A stretch of DNA of 64,000 bases from AC-69 sp963751665. Its GTDB lineage: Bacteria; Actinomycetota; UBA4738; HRBIN12. Of this stretch, positions 30,115 through 38,729 are shown one piece after another (position 1 is the stretch's first letter; each line of letters begins with the position of its first letter). The translations under genes and the position numbers were made by a program. The stretch lies in NCBI GenBank assembly GCA_963751665.1, contig CAVVVF010000009.1, positions 62,001 through 126,000 of the forward strand, in the 5' to 3' direction. The notes beneath the pieces were generated by a model. The model saw only the letters and a program-made list of their open reading frames with translations, was not told where the DNA came from and made no database searches.

Positions 30115-30303
30115 ATGGCGCGCGAGTTGGACTGGGCGCTCTTCGAGAAGGCCGTCGACATCACGACGTCCGCGGTGCGGGGCACGCTGGGCGGCGAGAA
30201 CAGCCAGCCGCCGAAGTTCGCGGCCGACGTGTTCCGGGAGGTGTGGGCGGCCCTGAAGGATGCTGCGGGGGATCTCTCGGCGCGAGGTAAGCCCGGGTTC
30301 TGA
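30115..30303 (+). CDS. Small protein of unknown function, 62 aa
   Basis: Not recognised. ATG 30115 is preceded by GGAGGAGG at a suitable distance, which favours it over ATG 30088. The protein is helical in character (ELDWALFEKAVDITTSAV, then FAADVFREVWAALKDAA) with a conserved-looking middle GGENSQPPKF. No signal peptide or membrane segment. It follows the dehydrogenase by 65 nt and converges on the CBS gene. Confidence 0.55.
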   Translation: MARELDWALFEKAVDITTSAVRGTLGGENSQPPKFAADVFREVWAALKDAAGDLSARGKPGF

Positions 30304-30305
30304 GG

Positions 30306-30672
30306 CTACTCCGATCCGTGAGAGGTCGCGGAGGGAGACCACGCCCACCAGCGCGGTCCCGTCCATCACCGGCAGGTGCCGGAATCCCCGATCGAGCATG
30401 ATGTCGCGGGCCTCGCGGACATCGGTGCCGGTCGGGACGGTGACGGGGTCGGGGGTCATCCACTGGGAGATGTGGTGCTGCGCGGCGTCGAAATCGGCTG
30501 CCAGGGCGCGAAGGATGTCGCGCTCGGTGAAGATCCCCGCGGGTCTGCCCCGGTCGAGCACCAGCGCCGAGCCGACGTGATGCGCGCCCATGACGGTGGC
30601 CGCCTCCGCGACGGTCGTCGTCGGCTCGACGGTCACGATCTCCTTGCTCATGACGTCCCGGACGGTGGTCAT
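30306..30672 (-). CDS. Two-CBS-domain protein (probable frameshift at the end)
   Basis: Bateman module of two CBS repeats that usually binds adenine nucleotides. Repeat 1: VRDVMSKEIVTVEPTTTVAEAA to GIFTERDILRALA; repeat 2: MTPDPVTVPTGTDVREARDIM to GVVSLRDLSRI. Homology ends there. The uncorrected frame runs another 110 residues antisense to neighbouring genes, whereas the next frame stops at TAG 30306-30308 right after the domain, so a one-base error is likely. ATG 30672. Divergent from mutY, with overlapping -10 elements between them. Confidence 0.8.
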
Positions 30673-30683
30673 GGCCACGTCCA

Positions 30684-30693
30684 AGCCTAGACC
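30684..30693. promoter_or_regulatory. Overlapping divergent -10 boxes, CBS gene and mutY
   Basis: TAGGCT on the minus strand (30689-30684) and TAGACC on the plus strand (30688-30693) share bases. They sit 11 nt from the CBS ATG and 7 nt from the mutY TTG. Confidence 0.35.
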
Positions 30694-30700
30694 TCGCCGG

Positions 30701-31570
30701 TTGGGCCGCAAAGCTCTCCTTCGCTGGTACGCCCCGCGGGGCCGCACGTACCCGTGGCGAACGACGCGCGACCCGTACCGCATCCTGGTCTCCGAGGTGA
30801 TGTTGCAGCAGACCCAGGCATCCCGCGTCGTGCCGGCCTACCGGTCGTTCCTTCTGCGGTTCCCCACCGTGCAGTCGCTCGCCGCGGGCGCGGCTGCGGG
30901 ACGTCGTCACGGCCTGGCAGGGCCTGGGGTACAACCGCCGGGCGGTGGCGCTCTGGGAGGCGGCCCGCACGATCGTGCGGGACCACGGCGGGGCGGTTCC
31001 GGCCGACCCGGTCGAGTTGCAGCGGCTCCCCGGCGTCGGCCCGTACACCGCGGCGGCCGTGTCGTCGGTCGCGTTCGGGTCGAGCGGCCGCCGCCGTCGA
31101 CACGAACGCGCGGCGGATCGTGGCTCGCTTCTTCCTGGGGGCCGAGCCCGACGACGTGTCGCCGACGCGAGGTCCGTGCGCTGGCCGACGGGTGGCTGGA
31201 CCGCCGCGATCCCGGCGCGTGGAACCAGGCGCTCATGGACCTCGGCCGCGAGCACTGCCGGCCTCGGCCTCGATGCGGCGAGTGTCCCCTCCGGGCATCG
31301 TGCCGCTTCGTGGCGGAGGGCTCGGAGCCCAAGCCGGCTCGGAGGCGCCAGTCTGCCTTCGAAGGCTCCTTCCGCCAGGTGCGCGGCGGCGTGGTGCGCA
31401 CGCTTCGGACCCGTGAGGACGCCTCGCTCGCGACCCTGGCCCGCGAGACGGGCGCCCCCCTTGAGCGGGTGGGCATGGCCGTGTCGGCCCTGGCCGCCGA
31501 CGGCTTGGTCGATGCGGGGGCGGCTGCCCGGGCGGGTCGCCCGGGCGGCCGCGTCCGCCTGTCCGGCTGA
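30701..31570 (+). CDS. mutY: A/G-specific adenine glycosylase (frameshifted)
   Basis: Removes adenine mispaired with 8-oxoguanine; partners functionally with the Fpg gene 10 kb upstream. Features: PWRTTRDPYRILVSEVMLQQTQ, the helix-hairpin-helix LPGVGPYTAAAV with catalytic Asp in VDTNARR, and four Cys (C-x5-C-x2-C-x5-C near 31260-31305) for the Fe-S cluster. After that comes a short winged-helix-like tail and no NUDIX domain, as in many actinobacterial MutY. One-base insertions near 30895, 31090 and 31165 explain the frame changes. I prefer TTG 30701, which gives the family N terminus; ATG 30671 would overlap the divergent CBS start codon. Confidence 0.88.
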   Translation: MGRKALLRWYAPRGRTYPWRTTRDPYRILVSEVMLQQTQASRVVPAYRSFLLRFPTVQSLAAGAAAGRRHGLAGPGVQPPGGGALGGGPHDRAGPRRGGSGRPGRVAAAPRRRPVHRGGRVVGRVRVERPPPSTRTRGGSWLASSWGPSPTTCRRREVRALADGWLDRRDPGAWNQALMDLGREHCRPRPRCGECPLRASCRFVAEGSEPKPARRRQSAFEGSFRQVRGGVVRTLRTREDASLATLARETGAPLERVGMAVSALAADGLVDAGAAARAGRPGGRVRLSG

Positions 31571-31640
31571 CGGGAACGCAGCCGCCCTCACGCCCGTCCA
31601 ACCGGTCAACCCGTTCGGACCGGCTAAAGGGAGGCCCTCC

Positions 31641-32582
31641 ATGCGCAAGGCCCTGCTCTCGATCATCGGGTTCCTGGCGCTCGCCGGGATCGTCGGATAC
31701 GTCGCGACATGGGGCGGCGGGTCCGGGTCACGGCAGACGGGCGGCGGTGGCGTGGGCGCGCCCAGCCGAGCCCCCGACAAGGTGTTGGGAACGGTCGGCA
31801 GCGACGAAGGGGTCGACGGTGTCATGGTGCCGGGAACTGTGAACGGCGACGCCGCCGGTGCTGCAGGTGGCGGAGGACTCTCCTCGATCGGATCGCTTCC
31901 CCCGATCGGTCCCGACATCGTCAAGACCGCCGGCATCTCGATCGAGGTCAAGAAGGGCGGGTTCGAGACCGCGTTCAACGCCGCGACCACCATCGCGGGC
32001 AGGTACGGCGGCTACGTCCAGGACTCGTCGATGCGAGGCATCAAGGCCAAGGCGGGGGAGCTCACGATCCGCGTTCCCGCATCGGCTTTCGAGCAGGCCA
32101 TGAACGACCTGCGAGGCCTGGGCTCGGTGGAGGGGCAGTCGATCTCGGGACAGGATGTGACGTCGCAGTTCATCGACCTCGACGCTCGGCTTCGTACCTG
32201 GCAGGCCCAGGAGGCAGTACTGCTTCGGCTGATGCAGCGGGCCACCTCGATCGAGTCCACGCTCCGGGTCCAGAACCAGTTGCAGGACGTGCAGTTTCGG
32301 ATCGAGCAGATCAAGGGCCAGCTCCGCCTGTTGGAGAACCAGACGTCGCTCGCCACGATCGACGTGTCGCTCCGTGAGGTCGGCGCCGTGGTCGGCGTTC
32401 GGCAAGTGGCGCGCGACCGGCCCAGCCTCGGCGAGGCGTGGGATCGGGCGATCAACGGGTTCCTCGGCGTGATCTTCGCCGTCGTCGTGGGCCTGGGGTA
32501 CCTGATCCCGTTGGCCGCGATCGCGTTCGCCATGGGCTCGGGTACCGCCGGTATCGGCGCCAGGCCGGCCCCCACCGCGTAG
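31641..32582 (+). CDS. DUF4349 membrane protein
   Basis: Intact, 313 aa. An N-terminal hydrophobic segment (LLSIIGFLALAGIVGYVA) with no lipobox is followed by a Gly/Ser-rich linker (residues 30-90). The DUF4349 core has the usual GGYVQDSS, ISGQDVTSQFIDLDARL and a coiled coil (QNQLQDVQFRIEQIKGQLRLL in two parts). It ends with a second hydrophobic helix (FLGVIFAVVVGLGYLIPL). Topology would place the core outside the membrane between two anchors. Function unknown. A GGGAGG ribosome site precedes ATG 31641. Confidence 0.87.
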   Translation: MRKALLSIIGFLALAGIVGYVATWGGGSGSRQTGGGGVGAPSRAPDKVLGTVGSDEGVDGVMVPGTVNGDAAGAAGGGGLSSIGSLPPIGPDIVKTAGISIEVKKGGFETAFNAATTIAGRYGGYVQDSSMRGIKAKAGELTIRVPASAFEQAMNDLRGLGSVEGQSISGQDVTSQFIDLDARLRTWQAQEAVLLRLMQRATSIESTLRVQNQLQDVQFRIEQIKGQLRLLENQTSLATIDVSLREVGAVVGVRQVARDRPSLGEAWDRAINGFLGVIFAVVVGLGYLIPLAAIAFAMGSGTAGIGARPAPTA

Positions 32583-32609
32583 GTCGTCTGTCCTGCGCCG
32601 GCTGTAGTA

Positions 32610-32627
32610 GTTAAGTTGACACTAACG
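32610..32627 (+). promoter_or_regulatory. Candidate ArsR operator/promoter
   Basis: GTTAAGT and ACTAAC form an imperfect inverted repeat around TTGACA (32616-32621), a consensus -35, upstream of the arsR-type gene. The -10 at the expected spacing is weak (TTAACC, 32639). Confidence 0.35.
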
Positions 32628-32654
32628 TAAGGCCCGGCTTAACCTGCCGCAGTT

Positions 32655-32969
32655 ATGGAGGCCGCGCTCCGAGCCATCGCCGAACCGCGCCGCCGCCAGA
32701 TCCTCCGCCTCGTCCGCGACGTGGAGATGAGCGCCGGCGAGATCGCGTCTCACTTCGACGTGACGCGTTCGGCGGTCTCCCAACATCTCCGAGTGTTGAA
32801 GGACGCCGGGCTCCTCTTGGAGCGGCGGAACGGGACCCGCCGCATCTACCGGATCCGCCCGCAGGGCCTTGCCGAGCTCCGCGAGTTCATCGATGGTCTG
32901 TGGGAGATCGAGCTCGCTGCCCTCAAGCGAGTGGCGGAGGCCGAGGAGAGGAGGGGTCGTGCAGGCTGA
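32655..32969 (+). CDS. ArsR/SmtB-family winged-helix regulator
   Basis: Intact, 104 aa. The helix-turn-helix is MSAGEIASHFDVTRSAVSQHLRVLKDAGL with the RRNGTRRIYRI wing. None of the usual metal-ligand clusters of ArsR/SmtB (CxC in alpha-3 or His/Asp in alpha-5) is visible. It belongs to the subset that pairs with an SRPBCC/AHSA1 gene, which overlaps its end by 11 nt here. It probably represses its own operon through the inverted repeat upstream. Confidence 0.9.
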   Translation: MEAALRAIAEPRRRQILRLVRDVEMSAGEIASHFDVTRSAVSQHLRVLKDAGLLLERRNGTRRIYRIRPQGLAELREFIDGLWEIELAALKRVAEAEERRGRAG

Positions 32970-33398
32970 GGGGATCGACGTCATCACCCATGAGCTCCGG
33001 ATCGAGGCCCGGCCCGAGACCGTCTTCGCCTTCTTCACCGACCCCGACAAGATGACCCGGTGGAAGGGCGACTCGGCGCAGCTCGACGCCCGTCCGGGCG
33101 GCGTCTACCGCGTGCAGATCGGACAGGCCGTCGTGGTGGGCGAGTTCGTCGAGCTCGATCCCCCCACCGCGTGGTGTTCACGTGGGGATGGGAGGGGAGC
33201 GACGCCGTCCCTCCTGGATCGAGCACCGTCGAGGTAACCCTCACGCCCGACGGTGAGGGCACGATCCTCCGCTTGGTGCACCGGGACCTCCCGGCGGACC
33301 AGCGCGCCGAGCACGACGGAGGGTGGAAGCATTTCCTGCCGCGGCTGGCGACCGTCGCGGCGGGAGGAGAGCCCGGCCCCGATCACGGGGACGGCTAG
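32959..33398 (+). CDS. SRPBCC (AHSA1-like) domain protein (one frameshift)
   Basis: START/Bet v1-like hydrophobic-pocket protein. GTG 32959. The family opening ELRIEARPETVFAFFTDPDKMTRWKG and the GGVYRVQI strand are in one frame. From about 33165 the sequence continues in the next frame (VVFTWGWEGSD, then STVEVTLTPDGEGTILRL, ending GWKHFLPRLATVAAGGEPG). Paired with ArsR regulators in many actinobacteria; the ligand is unknown. Confidence 0.87.
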
Positions 33399-33420
33399 GG
33401 CACGGGAAGGAGGAGATCGG

Positions 33421-33954
33421 GTGGGCGCACCGGTAGTGCACTTCGAGATCAACGGGAAGGACCTGAAGGTCCTCACCAAGTTCTACTCGGACCTCTTCGG
33501 CTGGCAGGTCCACGAGGTCATGCCCAACTACGGCCTCGTGCACACGGAGGCCGGCGGCAAGGGGATCGACGGTGGCCTGGGAGGCGAGGGCACGGGCCAG
33601 GGCGCCAGGATCTACGCCGAGGTGGATGACCCCCAGAAATATCTGGAGCAGGCGGAGAACCTCGGCGGCAAGGTGGTCATGCCGGTCACCGAGATGGGCG
33701 AGGTGACCTTCGGGCTATTCACCGACCCGGAGGGGCACGAGGTCGGCATGGTGAAGGCCGACCAGCCTCTCCTAGCTCCGATGCCGCTCTACGGGACGGC
33801 CCGGTTCAGCGTCAAGCCCGAGGCGCTGGACCGATGCCGTTCCGCGATCGAGGAGTTCGTGAAGTACGTCCGCGGCAACGAACCTGGGACGAAGCTCTAC
33901 CTAACGGTCGAAGGGGTGATCTTCGAACGGTTCTCGCCGGTGGGACCGGCCTGA
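33421..33954 (+). CDS. VOC (glyoxalase-fold) protein with short C-terminal ABM-like tail
   Basis: GTG 33421 follows GGAGGAGAT. Residues 5-118 are a vicinal-oxygen-chelate domain (VHFEINGKDLKVLTKFYSDLFGW, ending FTDPEGHEVGMV). Residues 122-165 resemble the first half of an antibiotic-biosynthesis-monooxygenase fold (GTARFSVKPEALDRCRSAIEEF). That fold then breaks off after LYLTVEG, so the tail is truncated or a base error hides its end. Third gene of the ArsR/SRPBCC cluster. Confidence 0.8.
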   Translation: MGAPVVHFEINGKDLKVLTKFYSDLFGWQVHEVMPNYGLVHTEAGGKGIDGGLGGEGTGQGARIYAEVDDPQKYLEQAENLGGKVVMPVTEMGEVTFGLFTDPEGHEVGMVKADQPLLAPMPLYGTARFSVKPEALDRCRSAIEEFVKYVRGNEPGTKLYLTVEGVIFERFSPVGPA

Positions 33955-33976
33955 ATCGGGTCCTGCCGGAACCCGG

Positions 33977-35020
33977 TCAGCCTGCCTTCAGCGCGGGCAC
34001 GACCTCCTGGCCGAACAGCTCCACGGCCCGGGCGGCGGGCTCGAGCTCCATCCCCGGGTAGTGCAGCCGCACGATCAGGTGGAGCTCACGGTCGCCGAAG
34101 GCCTCGACGAGCGGCCTGAGAGCTTGGAGCACTTCCTCGGGCGTCCCTGTCGGAGTCCACTTCCGCATCGTCTCTTCATCCGGGGGGATCGGCTCGAGCC
34201 GGTCGTGGTCAGGCGTGTCTGCGCCGGCTTCCCACGCGCGGTACGATCCGAGCTGGTGCGCGACGCCCGCGCCCGCGGTCTCCCACGCGTCTTCATCTCT
34301 CGCCACGAATGCGTTCTGGATGAGCGCGATGGCCAGCGAGCCCGGATCCCGTCCGGCCGACCGCGCGGCCTCGTCGAGCTGGGACAGGACCGGCCGGACC
34401 TCCTCGATGGCATCGGCATCGGTGATGTACCCGTCCGCCATCCGTCCTGCCCGCCGCACCGCCGCGTCCGCGTATCCACCGAGATAGATCGGGATGCCGC
34501 CCTCATGCGCCGGCGGCGGCGTCACCTTGACCCGGTCGTACCGGAAGGCTCGGCCCTCGAACGAGAACCGCCGCCCCGTCCAGGCCTGACGAAGGATCTG
34601 GATCGTTTCTTCCGTCCGCAGCGCACGCTCGGACTTCGGCACGCCGAACATCCGGAACTCCTCCTCCCGCCACCCGATCCCCAGGCCCAGGATCAGCCGG
34701 CCCCCCGAGAGTTGGTCCACGACGGCGGCGTCCTCCGCCAGGCGCAGGGGATCGTGGAGAGGGGCGAGCACGACGCCGGTCCCCAGCTGCATCCGCTCGG
34801 TGGAGGCGGCGAGGGCGGCGAGCATCGGGAGCAGCGACGGGAGGTAGCCGTCGGAGGCGCCGTGATGCTCGCTGACCCACGCCGAGTCGAACCCCACCGA
34901 CTCGGCTAGGCGCACCAGGTCGAGAGTCTCCCGATACTCGCGGGCGAAGGTCCGCCCCGAGCTCGGGGGGATCTGGCCGGTGAACAGCCCGATGCCGACG
35001 TTGACGGCCATGGCGGGCAC
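33977..35020 (-). CDS. LLM-class (luciferase-like) flavin-dependent oxidoreductase
   Basis: Intact, 347 aa, TIM-barrel enzyme using FMN or F420. Typical motifs: FDSAWVSEHHG, LGTGVVLAPLHDPLRLAEDAAVVDQLSGGRL in two parts, GLGIGWREEEF, and GGYADAAVRRAGRMADGYI. The substrate is not predictable. The C terminus (TGTPEEVLQALRPLVEAFGDRELHLIVRLHYPGM in parts) is normal for the class. Convergent with the VOC gene and divergent from znuA. Confidence 0.9.
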   Translation of the reverse strand: MPAMAVNVGIGLFTGQIPPSSGRTFAREYRETLDLVRLAESVGFDSAWVSEHHGASDGYLPSLLPMLAALAASTERMQLGTGVVLAPLHDPLRLAEDAAVVDQLSGGRLILGLGIGWREEEFRMFGVPKSERALRTEETIQILRQAWTGRRFSFEGRAFRYDRVKVTPPPAHEGGIPIYLGGYADAAVRRAGRMADGYITDADAIEEVRPVLSQLDEAARSAGRDPGSLAIALIQNAFVARDEDAWETAGAGVAHQLGSYRAWEAGADTPDHDRLEPIPPDEETMRKWTPTGTPEEVLQALRPLVEAFGDRELHLIVRLHYPGMELEPAARAVELFGQEVVPALKAG

Positions 35021-35080
35021 CCTACCGGGGTCTGATCGCCACCCTCAAGCGAGGCTCCCCGAGGGCGGAGCTCCTAGAGG

Positions 35081-35110
35081 TTGAAAGTGATAATCATTCT
35101 CGTCTAGGAT
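35081..35110 (+). promoter_or_regulatory. znuA promoter overlapped by a Fur/Zur-type box
   Basis: TTGAAA (35081-35086), 18 nt, TAGGAT (35105-35110). A 7-1-7-like palindrome with TGATAATCA at its core spans about 35083-35101, between and over the two hexamers, as expected for Zur repression. The ATG begins 7 nt after the -10, so the mRNA should be leaderless. Confidence 0.75.
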
Positions 35111-35117
35111 CACGTAC

Positions 35118-36026
35118 ATGGTGGTGGCTTCTCGAGCGCTAGGCCGGGTAGCGATGACGCTGGGCGTCGCGCTGGCTGTCGGGCTGTTCGCCACGACGGC
35201 GGCGTGCACGAGCGGCTCCTCCGACGGGCGCGTGACCGCGGTGGCCTCGATGTACCCCCTTGCCTGGGCCGCGGAGCGGATCGGAGGGAACCGGGTGGCC
35301 GTCGAGGACCTGACCCCTCCCGGCGTGGAGGCTCACGACACCACGCTCACCGCGGCCCAGCGTGCGGACATCCAGACGGCGGACGTGGTGGTGTACCTGG
35401 GTCAGATCGGGCTCCAGCCGGACGTCGAGCGCGCGGTCGCCGATGCCGGCGGCCGCGTCGTCGACGTCACGGCCGGTCTCCACATCACGGCGCCGGCAGG
35501 TCAGACGTTCGACCCCCACGTGTGGCTGGACCCGGTGTACATGGAGGGAGCGGTCAGGCTGATCGCCGGCGCGCTGAAGGCGGTGGACGCCTCCGGCTCG
35601 GCGGGGTTCGCGGCTCGAGAGACCTCGACGCTCCGCGACCTCCAGGACCTGGACGCGTCGTTCCGGGCCGGGCTCCAGAAGTGTGCGTACACGACGTTCG
35701 TCGTCACCCACGAGGCGTTCGGCTACCTGGCCGACCGGTACGGCCTCCACCAGCTTGGGATCGAGGGGATCACGCCCGAGAGCGAGCCGTCCGCCGCCAG
35801 GATCCAGCAGGCCGCCCAGGCCATCGCCCAGGGACGGGCGGCGCCAGCCGTCTTCTACGAGGGGACCGACGCGGGCCGGCGGATCGGTGAGAGCGTCGCC
35901 GGCGACGTTGGCGTCCCCGCGTTGCCTCTCGGGACGCTGGAGTCGGCTCCTTCGTCCGGCGACTACCTCTCGGTGATGCTTGCCAACCTGGCGAGTCTCG
36001 AGCGGGGGTTGCAGTGCACGGCGTGA
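35118..36026 (+). CDS. znuA: Zinc ABC transporter substrate-binding lipoprotein
   Basis: Cluster A-I metal-binding protein. The signal peptide ends in TTAAC with the lipid-anchored Cys at residue 30. Candidate metal ligands are His in GVEAHDTTL, FDPHVWLDP and VTHEAFGYLADRYGL, and an acidic residue in EGTDAGRRIGE, in the usual order. No histidine-rich loop is present. Intact, 302 aa. First gene of a four-gene operon under a Zur-type box; the zinc assignment rests on that box and on the zur gene at the end of the operon. Confidence 0.9.
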   Translation: MVVASRALGRVAMTLGVALAVGLFATTAACTSGSSDGRVTAVASMYPLAWAAERIGGNRVAVEDLTPPGVEAHDTTLTAAQRADIQTADVVVYLGQIGLQPDVERAVADAGGRVVDVTAGLHITAPAGQTFDPHVWLDPVYMEGAVRLIAGALKAVDASGSAGFAARETSTLRDLQDLDASFRAGLQKCAYTTFVVTHEAFGYLADRYGLHQLGIEGITPESEPSAARIQQAAQAIAQGRAAPAVFYEGTDAGRRIGESVAGDVGVPALPLGTLESAPSSGDYLSVMLANLASLERGLQCTA

Positions 36027-36718
36027 CGGCGGAGCTCATGGACATCCGGTTCGGCTACGGCCCGGAACCGATCCTGGTGGACGTGGACCTCAAGCTCCAC
36101 GGCGGCGAGTTCACGGTGCTCGCCGGGGCGAACGGGAGCGGGAAGTCCACGCTGTTGAAGCTGATGGTCGGGCTGCTTCGACCCGATGCCGGGACGATAA
36201 GCGTTCTGGGCGGCTCTCCAGTCGACCCCGCGGTGCGGCGACGGATCGGCTACGCGCCGCAGGGTCTGCGGATGGCAACGTCGCTCCCCGTATCCGTGGC
36301 CGAGGTCGTTGCGGCAGGACTGGCTCCCGCCAAGGGATTGTTCAAGCGGATGGGGCGCGCCGACTGGTCACGGGTCGACGGCGCGATCGAAGCGGTCGGG
36401 CTGGGCCATCTTTCGGGCGAGTGCCTGTTCGAGCTGTCGGGAGGGCAGCAGCAGCGGGCCATCCTGGCCCGGGCCCTGGTGGCCGAACCGGAGCTGCTGC
36501 TCCTGGACGAGCCGACCACCGGGATCGACCAGCGCCTCCGGCCGGCACTCGCGGAGGAGTTCCGCCGCCGGGCGGACTCCGGCGTGACGGTCGTGGCCGT
36601 CTCGCATGACCCGGACGACTTCCACACGGTGTCCGACCGCATCCTGGTGATCGTGGACGGGCGCCTGAAGCAGATCAGCCACGAGGAGTTCCACACGCAC
36701 CTGGAGATGGCGCCGTGA
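36014..36718 (+). CDS. znuC: Zinc ABC transporter ATPase
   Basis: Intact. Walker A GANGSGKSTLL, signature LSGGQQQR, Walker B LLLDEPTTGID, switch His in VSHDPDD. The GTG at 36023 overlaps the znuA stop (GTGA) and is a likely alternative start to GTG 36014. Length (about 231-234 aa) is typical of metal importers. Confidence 0.92.
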   Translation: MHGVTAELMDIRFGYGPEPILVDVDLKLHGGEFTVLAGANGSGKSTLLKLMVGLLRPDAGTISVLGGSPVDPAVRRRIGYAPQGLRMATSLPVSVAEVVAAGLAPAKGLFKRMGRADWSRVDGAIEAVGLGHLSGECLFELSGGQQQRAILARALVAEPELLLLDEPTTGIDQRLRPALAEEFRRRADSGVTVVAVSHDPDDFHTVSDRILVIVDGRLKQISHEEFHTHLEMAP

Positions 36719-37545
36719 GCCGGCTGTTCCTGAACTTCGCCATCCTCTCGTACATCGCCGGCGGCGCGGTCGGTGTCGCCACCCCCGTCATCGGGTGCTT
36801 CCTGGTGCAGCGGAGGCTGTCGCTGATCGGCGACGCGGTGGGACACCTCGCGTTCGCCGGCGTGGCCATCGGCATCGCGGCGGGCCTCGCACCGCTGTGG
36901 GGCTCGCTGGCCATCGCCGTGGCGGGGGCGGTCGCGCTGGAGTGGCTTCGGGCGAAGGGGCGTCTGGCCGGAGACCTCTCGCTCGCGCTGATCTTCTACC
37001 TGGCACTGGCCGTCGGCCTGGTCGTCCTGTCCGTCGCGGGGCGGCCTGAACCCTCCGCCATGGGGTTCCTGTTCGGCTCGATCTTCACGATCACGTGGCT
37101 CGACGTCGTGGCGATCGCGCTCCTGTGTCTGCTCGTGGTGGCGGCCGTGGCGCTGTTCTACAAGGAGCTGGTCGCCGTGGCGCTCGACGAGGAGACGGCT
37201 CGCGCGTCGGGCCTGCCGGTGGATGGGTTGAACGTGCTCCTGGTCGTTCTGACGGCGTTGCTCGTCGTGGCGGGGATGCGGGTGGTCGGCCTGCTGTTGA
37301 TCGCGGCGCTGCTCGTGATGCCGGTGGCCGCGGGGTCCCGGCTGGCCCACTCGTTCCGAAGCTCGATGCTGTGGGCTATCGCCGCGGGGCTGGTCGCGAC
37401 GCTCGGCGGCTTGGTCATCGCCCTGGCGCAGGGAGAGATCGCGCCGGGGGGAACGATCGTGATCACGGCGGCGGCGGTCTTCGCCATCTCGACGGTGGCC
37501 GGCCGGCGGGCCGCCCGCCGCCATCCCCGGAGAGCCGCGGCGTGA
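36715..37545 (+). CDS. znuB: Zinc ABC transporter permease
   Basis: Intact, 276 aa, ABC-3 family with about eight hydrophobic segments. The N-terminal CFLVQRRLSLIGDAVGHLAFAG and the central GMRVVGLLLIAALLVMPVAAGSRLA are the family signatures. Its GTG overlaps the znuC stop by four bases. A short basic tail (RRAARRHPRRAA) ends in the cytosol. Confidence 0.92.
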   Translation: MSRLFLNFAILSYIAGGAVGVATPVIGCFLVQRRLSLIGDAVGHLAFAGVAIGIAAGLAPLWGSLAIAVAGAVALEWLRAKGRLAGDLSLALIFYLALAVGLVVLSVAGRPEPSAMGFLFGSIFTITWLDVVAIALLCLLVVAAVALFYKELVAVALDEETARASGLPVDGLNVLLVVLTALLVVAGMRVVGLLLIAALLVMPVAAGSRLAHSFRSSMLWAIAAGLVATLGGLVIALAQGEIAPGGTIVITAAAVFAISTVAGRRAARRHPRRAAA

Positions 37546-37973
37546 GGGGGGTCCAGGCCATGCTGGCCGACGCGGGCCTTCGTGCGACCAGGCAGCGCAC
37601 GGCCATCGTCCGGGCCATGGAACGTGAGGGCCGGCCGGTCACGGCGCAGTCCCTGCATGCGCGGCTGGCGAAGCCAGGGAACGGGCCGGGCCTGGCCACG
37701 ATCTACCGGACGCTCCAGGCGCTCGCCCAGGCCGGGTTCGCCCGGACCTTCCCGGCAGGCGAGGGGGAGCTCTCCTACAAGCTGTGCGACCCCGGCCACC
37801 ACCACCACCTGATCTGCGAGCGGTGCGGCCGGGTCGTGGAGATCCCCTCCTGCGAGATCGAGGGGTGGGCGAGCTCGGCGGCCAGGCGGCGGGGCTTCTC
37901 GGTGTCGTCGCATCAGGCGGACATCTTCGGGTTGTGCGCCGACTGCCGGGCGCGGCGCCGGGTCACGGCGTGA
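37542..37973 (+). CDS. zur: Fur-family zinc regulator (Zur)
   Basis: Intact, 143 aa from GTG 37542, which overlaps the znuB stop (GTGA). Winged helix: GLRATRQRTAIVRAM with LATIYRTLQALAQAGF as recognition region. Regulatory metal site in the DPGHHHHLIC segment and two structural CxxC pairs (CERC, CADC). Being the last gene of the zinc-import operon makes Zur more likely than Fur and implies autoregulation through the box at 35083. Confidence 0.9.
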   Translation: MRGVQAMLADAGLRATRQRTAIVRAMEREGRPVTAQSLHARLAKPGNGPGLATIYRTLQALAQAGFARTFPAGEGELSYKLCDPGHHHHLICERCGRVVEIPSCEIEGWASSAARRRGFSVSSHQADIFGLCADCRARRRVTA

Positions 37974-38729
37974 GGTAGGGCCTGGCCGGCCGGGCGACCT
38001 CCTCCACCGACGTCGCGTTCACGATCACCTGCTTGCCCGAGCGGGTAGATCGGGCCCCTCACCTCCACCCAGTCGTTCGCCTGGAACTTCCCCGGAGGGA
38101 CGTTCACCACGCGGACCTGTGCGGTGGTGGCGTCGGCCACGCAGCAGGTCACGATGTAGCGGGTGAGCAGGAACTCGTCGGCCGGCGTGTCGGCGATAGC
38201 GCGTGACGATGCCCACGAGGTCGACCTGCTCGCCGGCTCGCCGGGCGAGCGCCTGCTCACCGGCGCTTCGAGTACTGGGCCGCGGCCACGTCGACGAGCG
38301 TCAGCGGGCCGCTCCCCGGGTCACCCAAGGAGGTGGCGAATCCCGCCGAGCTGAACCCGGGCCGCCTGCCGGCCGAGAAGCTGCCGAGCGTCGCCGGCGG
38401 CAGGGCCAGGACCATCACGATCGGGACGACCATCAGCGCCCATGACCCAGGCCTCGCGCGACCGGATGGGCTCGGGCGAGCGCACCCGCGCCGACGCGAT
38501 CCTCCCCGCGGCCGTGGCCGTGAGCAGCGCCGCGCCCACGGGCACCACCCATGACGTCCGGGTCGACAGGTACAGGTCGTCTCGCCCGGTGAGCAACAGG
38601 AACCAGAACAGCGCGGCCCACGCCGCGAGGACCAGCCCGCCGGCGACCCGGCCGGGCTCCACGCCCTGGGCGACTCGTCGCCTGGCGAGCGCGCGTGGGC
38701 CGGCCCCCGGACCGCCCGGAGTCCTTCAT
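37963..38729 (-). CDS. TIGR03943/DUF1980 family protein, partner of UPF0718 permease (frameshifted)
   Basis: Two N-terminal membrane helices (VAGGLVLAAWAALFWFLLL; SWVVPVGAALLTATAAG), then a cytosolic or external beta domain with TRYIVTCCVADATTAQVRV and QANDWVEVRGPIYPL, the family hallmark. It ends QVIVNATSVEEVARPARPYLTP with TGA at 37963-37965. Switches near 38680, 38445, 38270, 38205 and 38040. ATG 38729 overlaps the permease stop (ATGA). This family is encoded next to UPF0718 permeases and, in several genomes, near zinc genes. Its end overlaps zur by 11 bp. Confidence 0.77.

Noticed and set aside
30161..31993. A 610-codon minus-strand frame
   Set aside because: It is antisense to mutY and DUF4349 and has high Arg/Pro composition, a shadow of GC-rich coding sequence.
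37963..37973. Overlap of zur with the convergent TIGR03943 gene as an assembly artefact
   Set aside because: Both reading frames end with family-typical residues, so an 11-bp convergent overlap is plausible in this compact genome.
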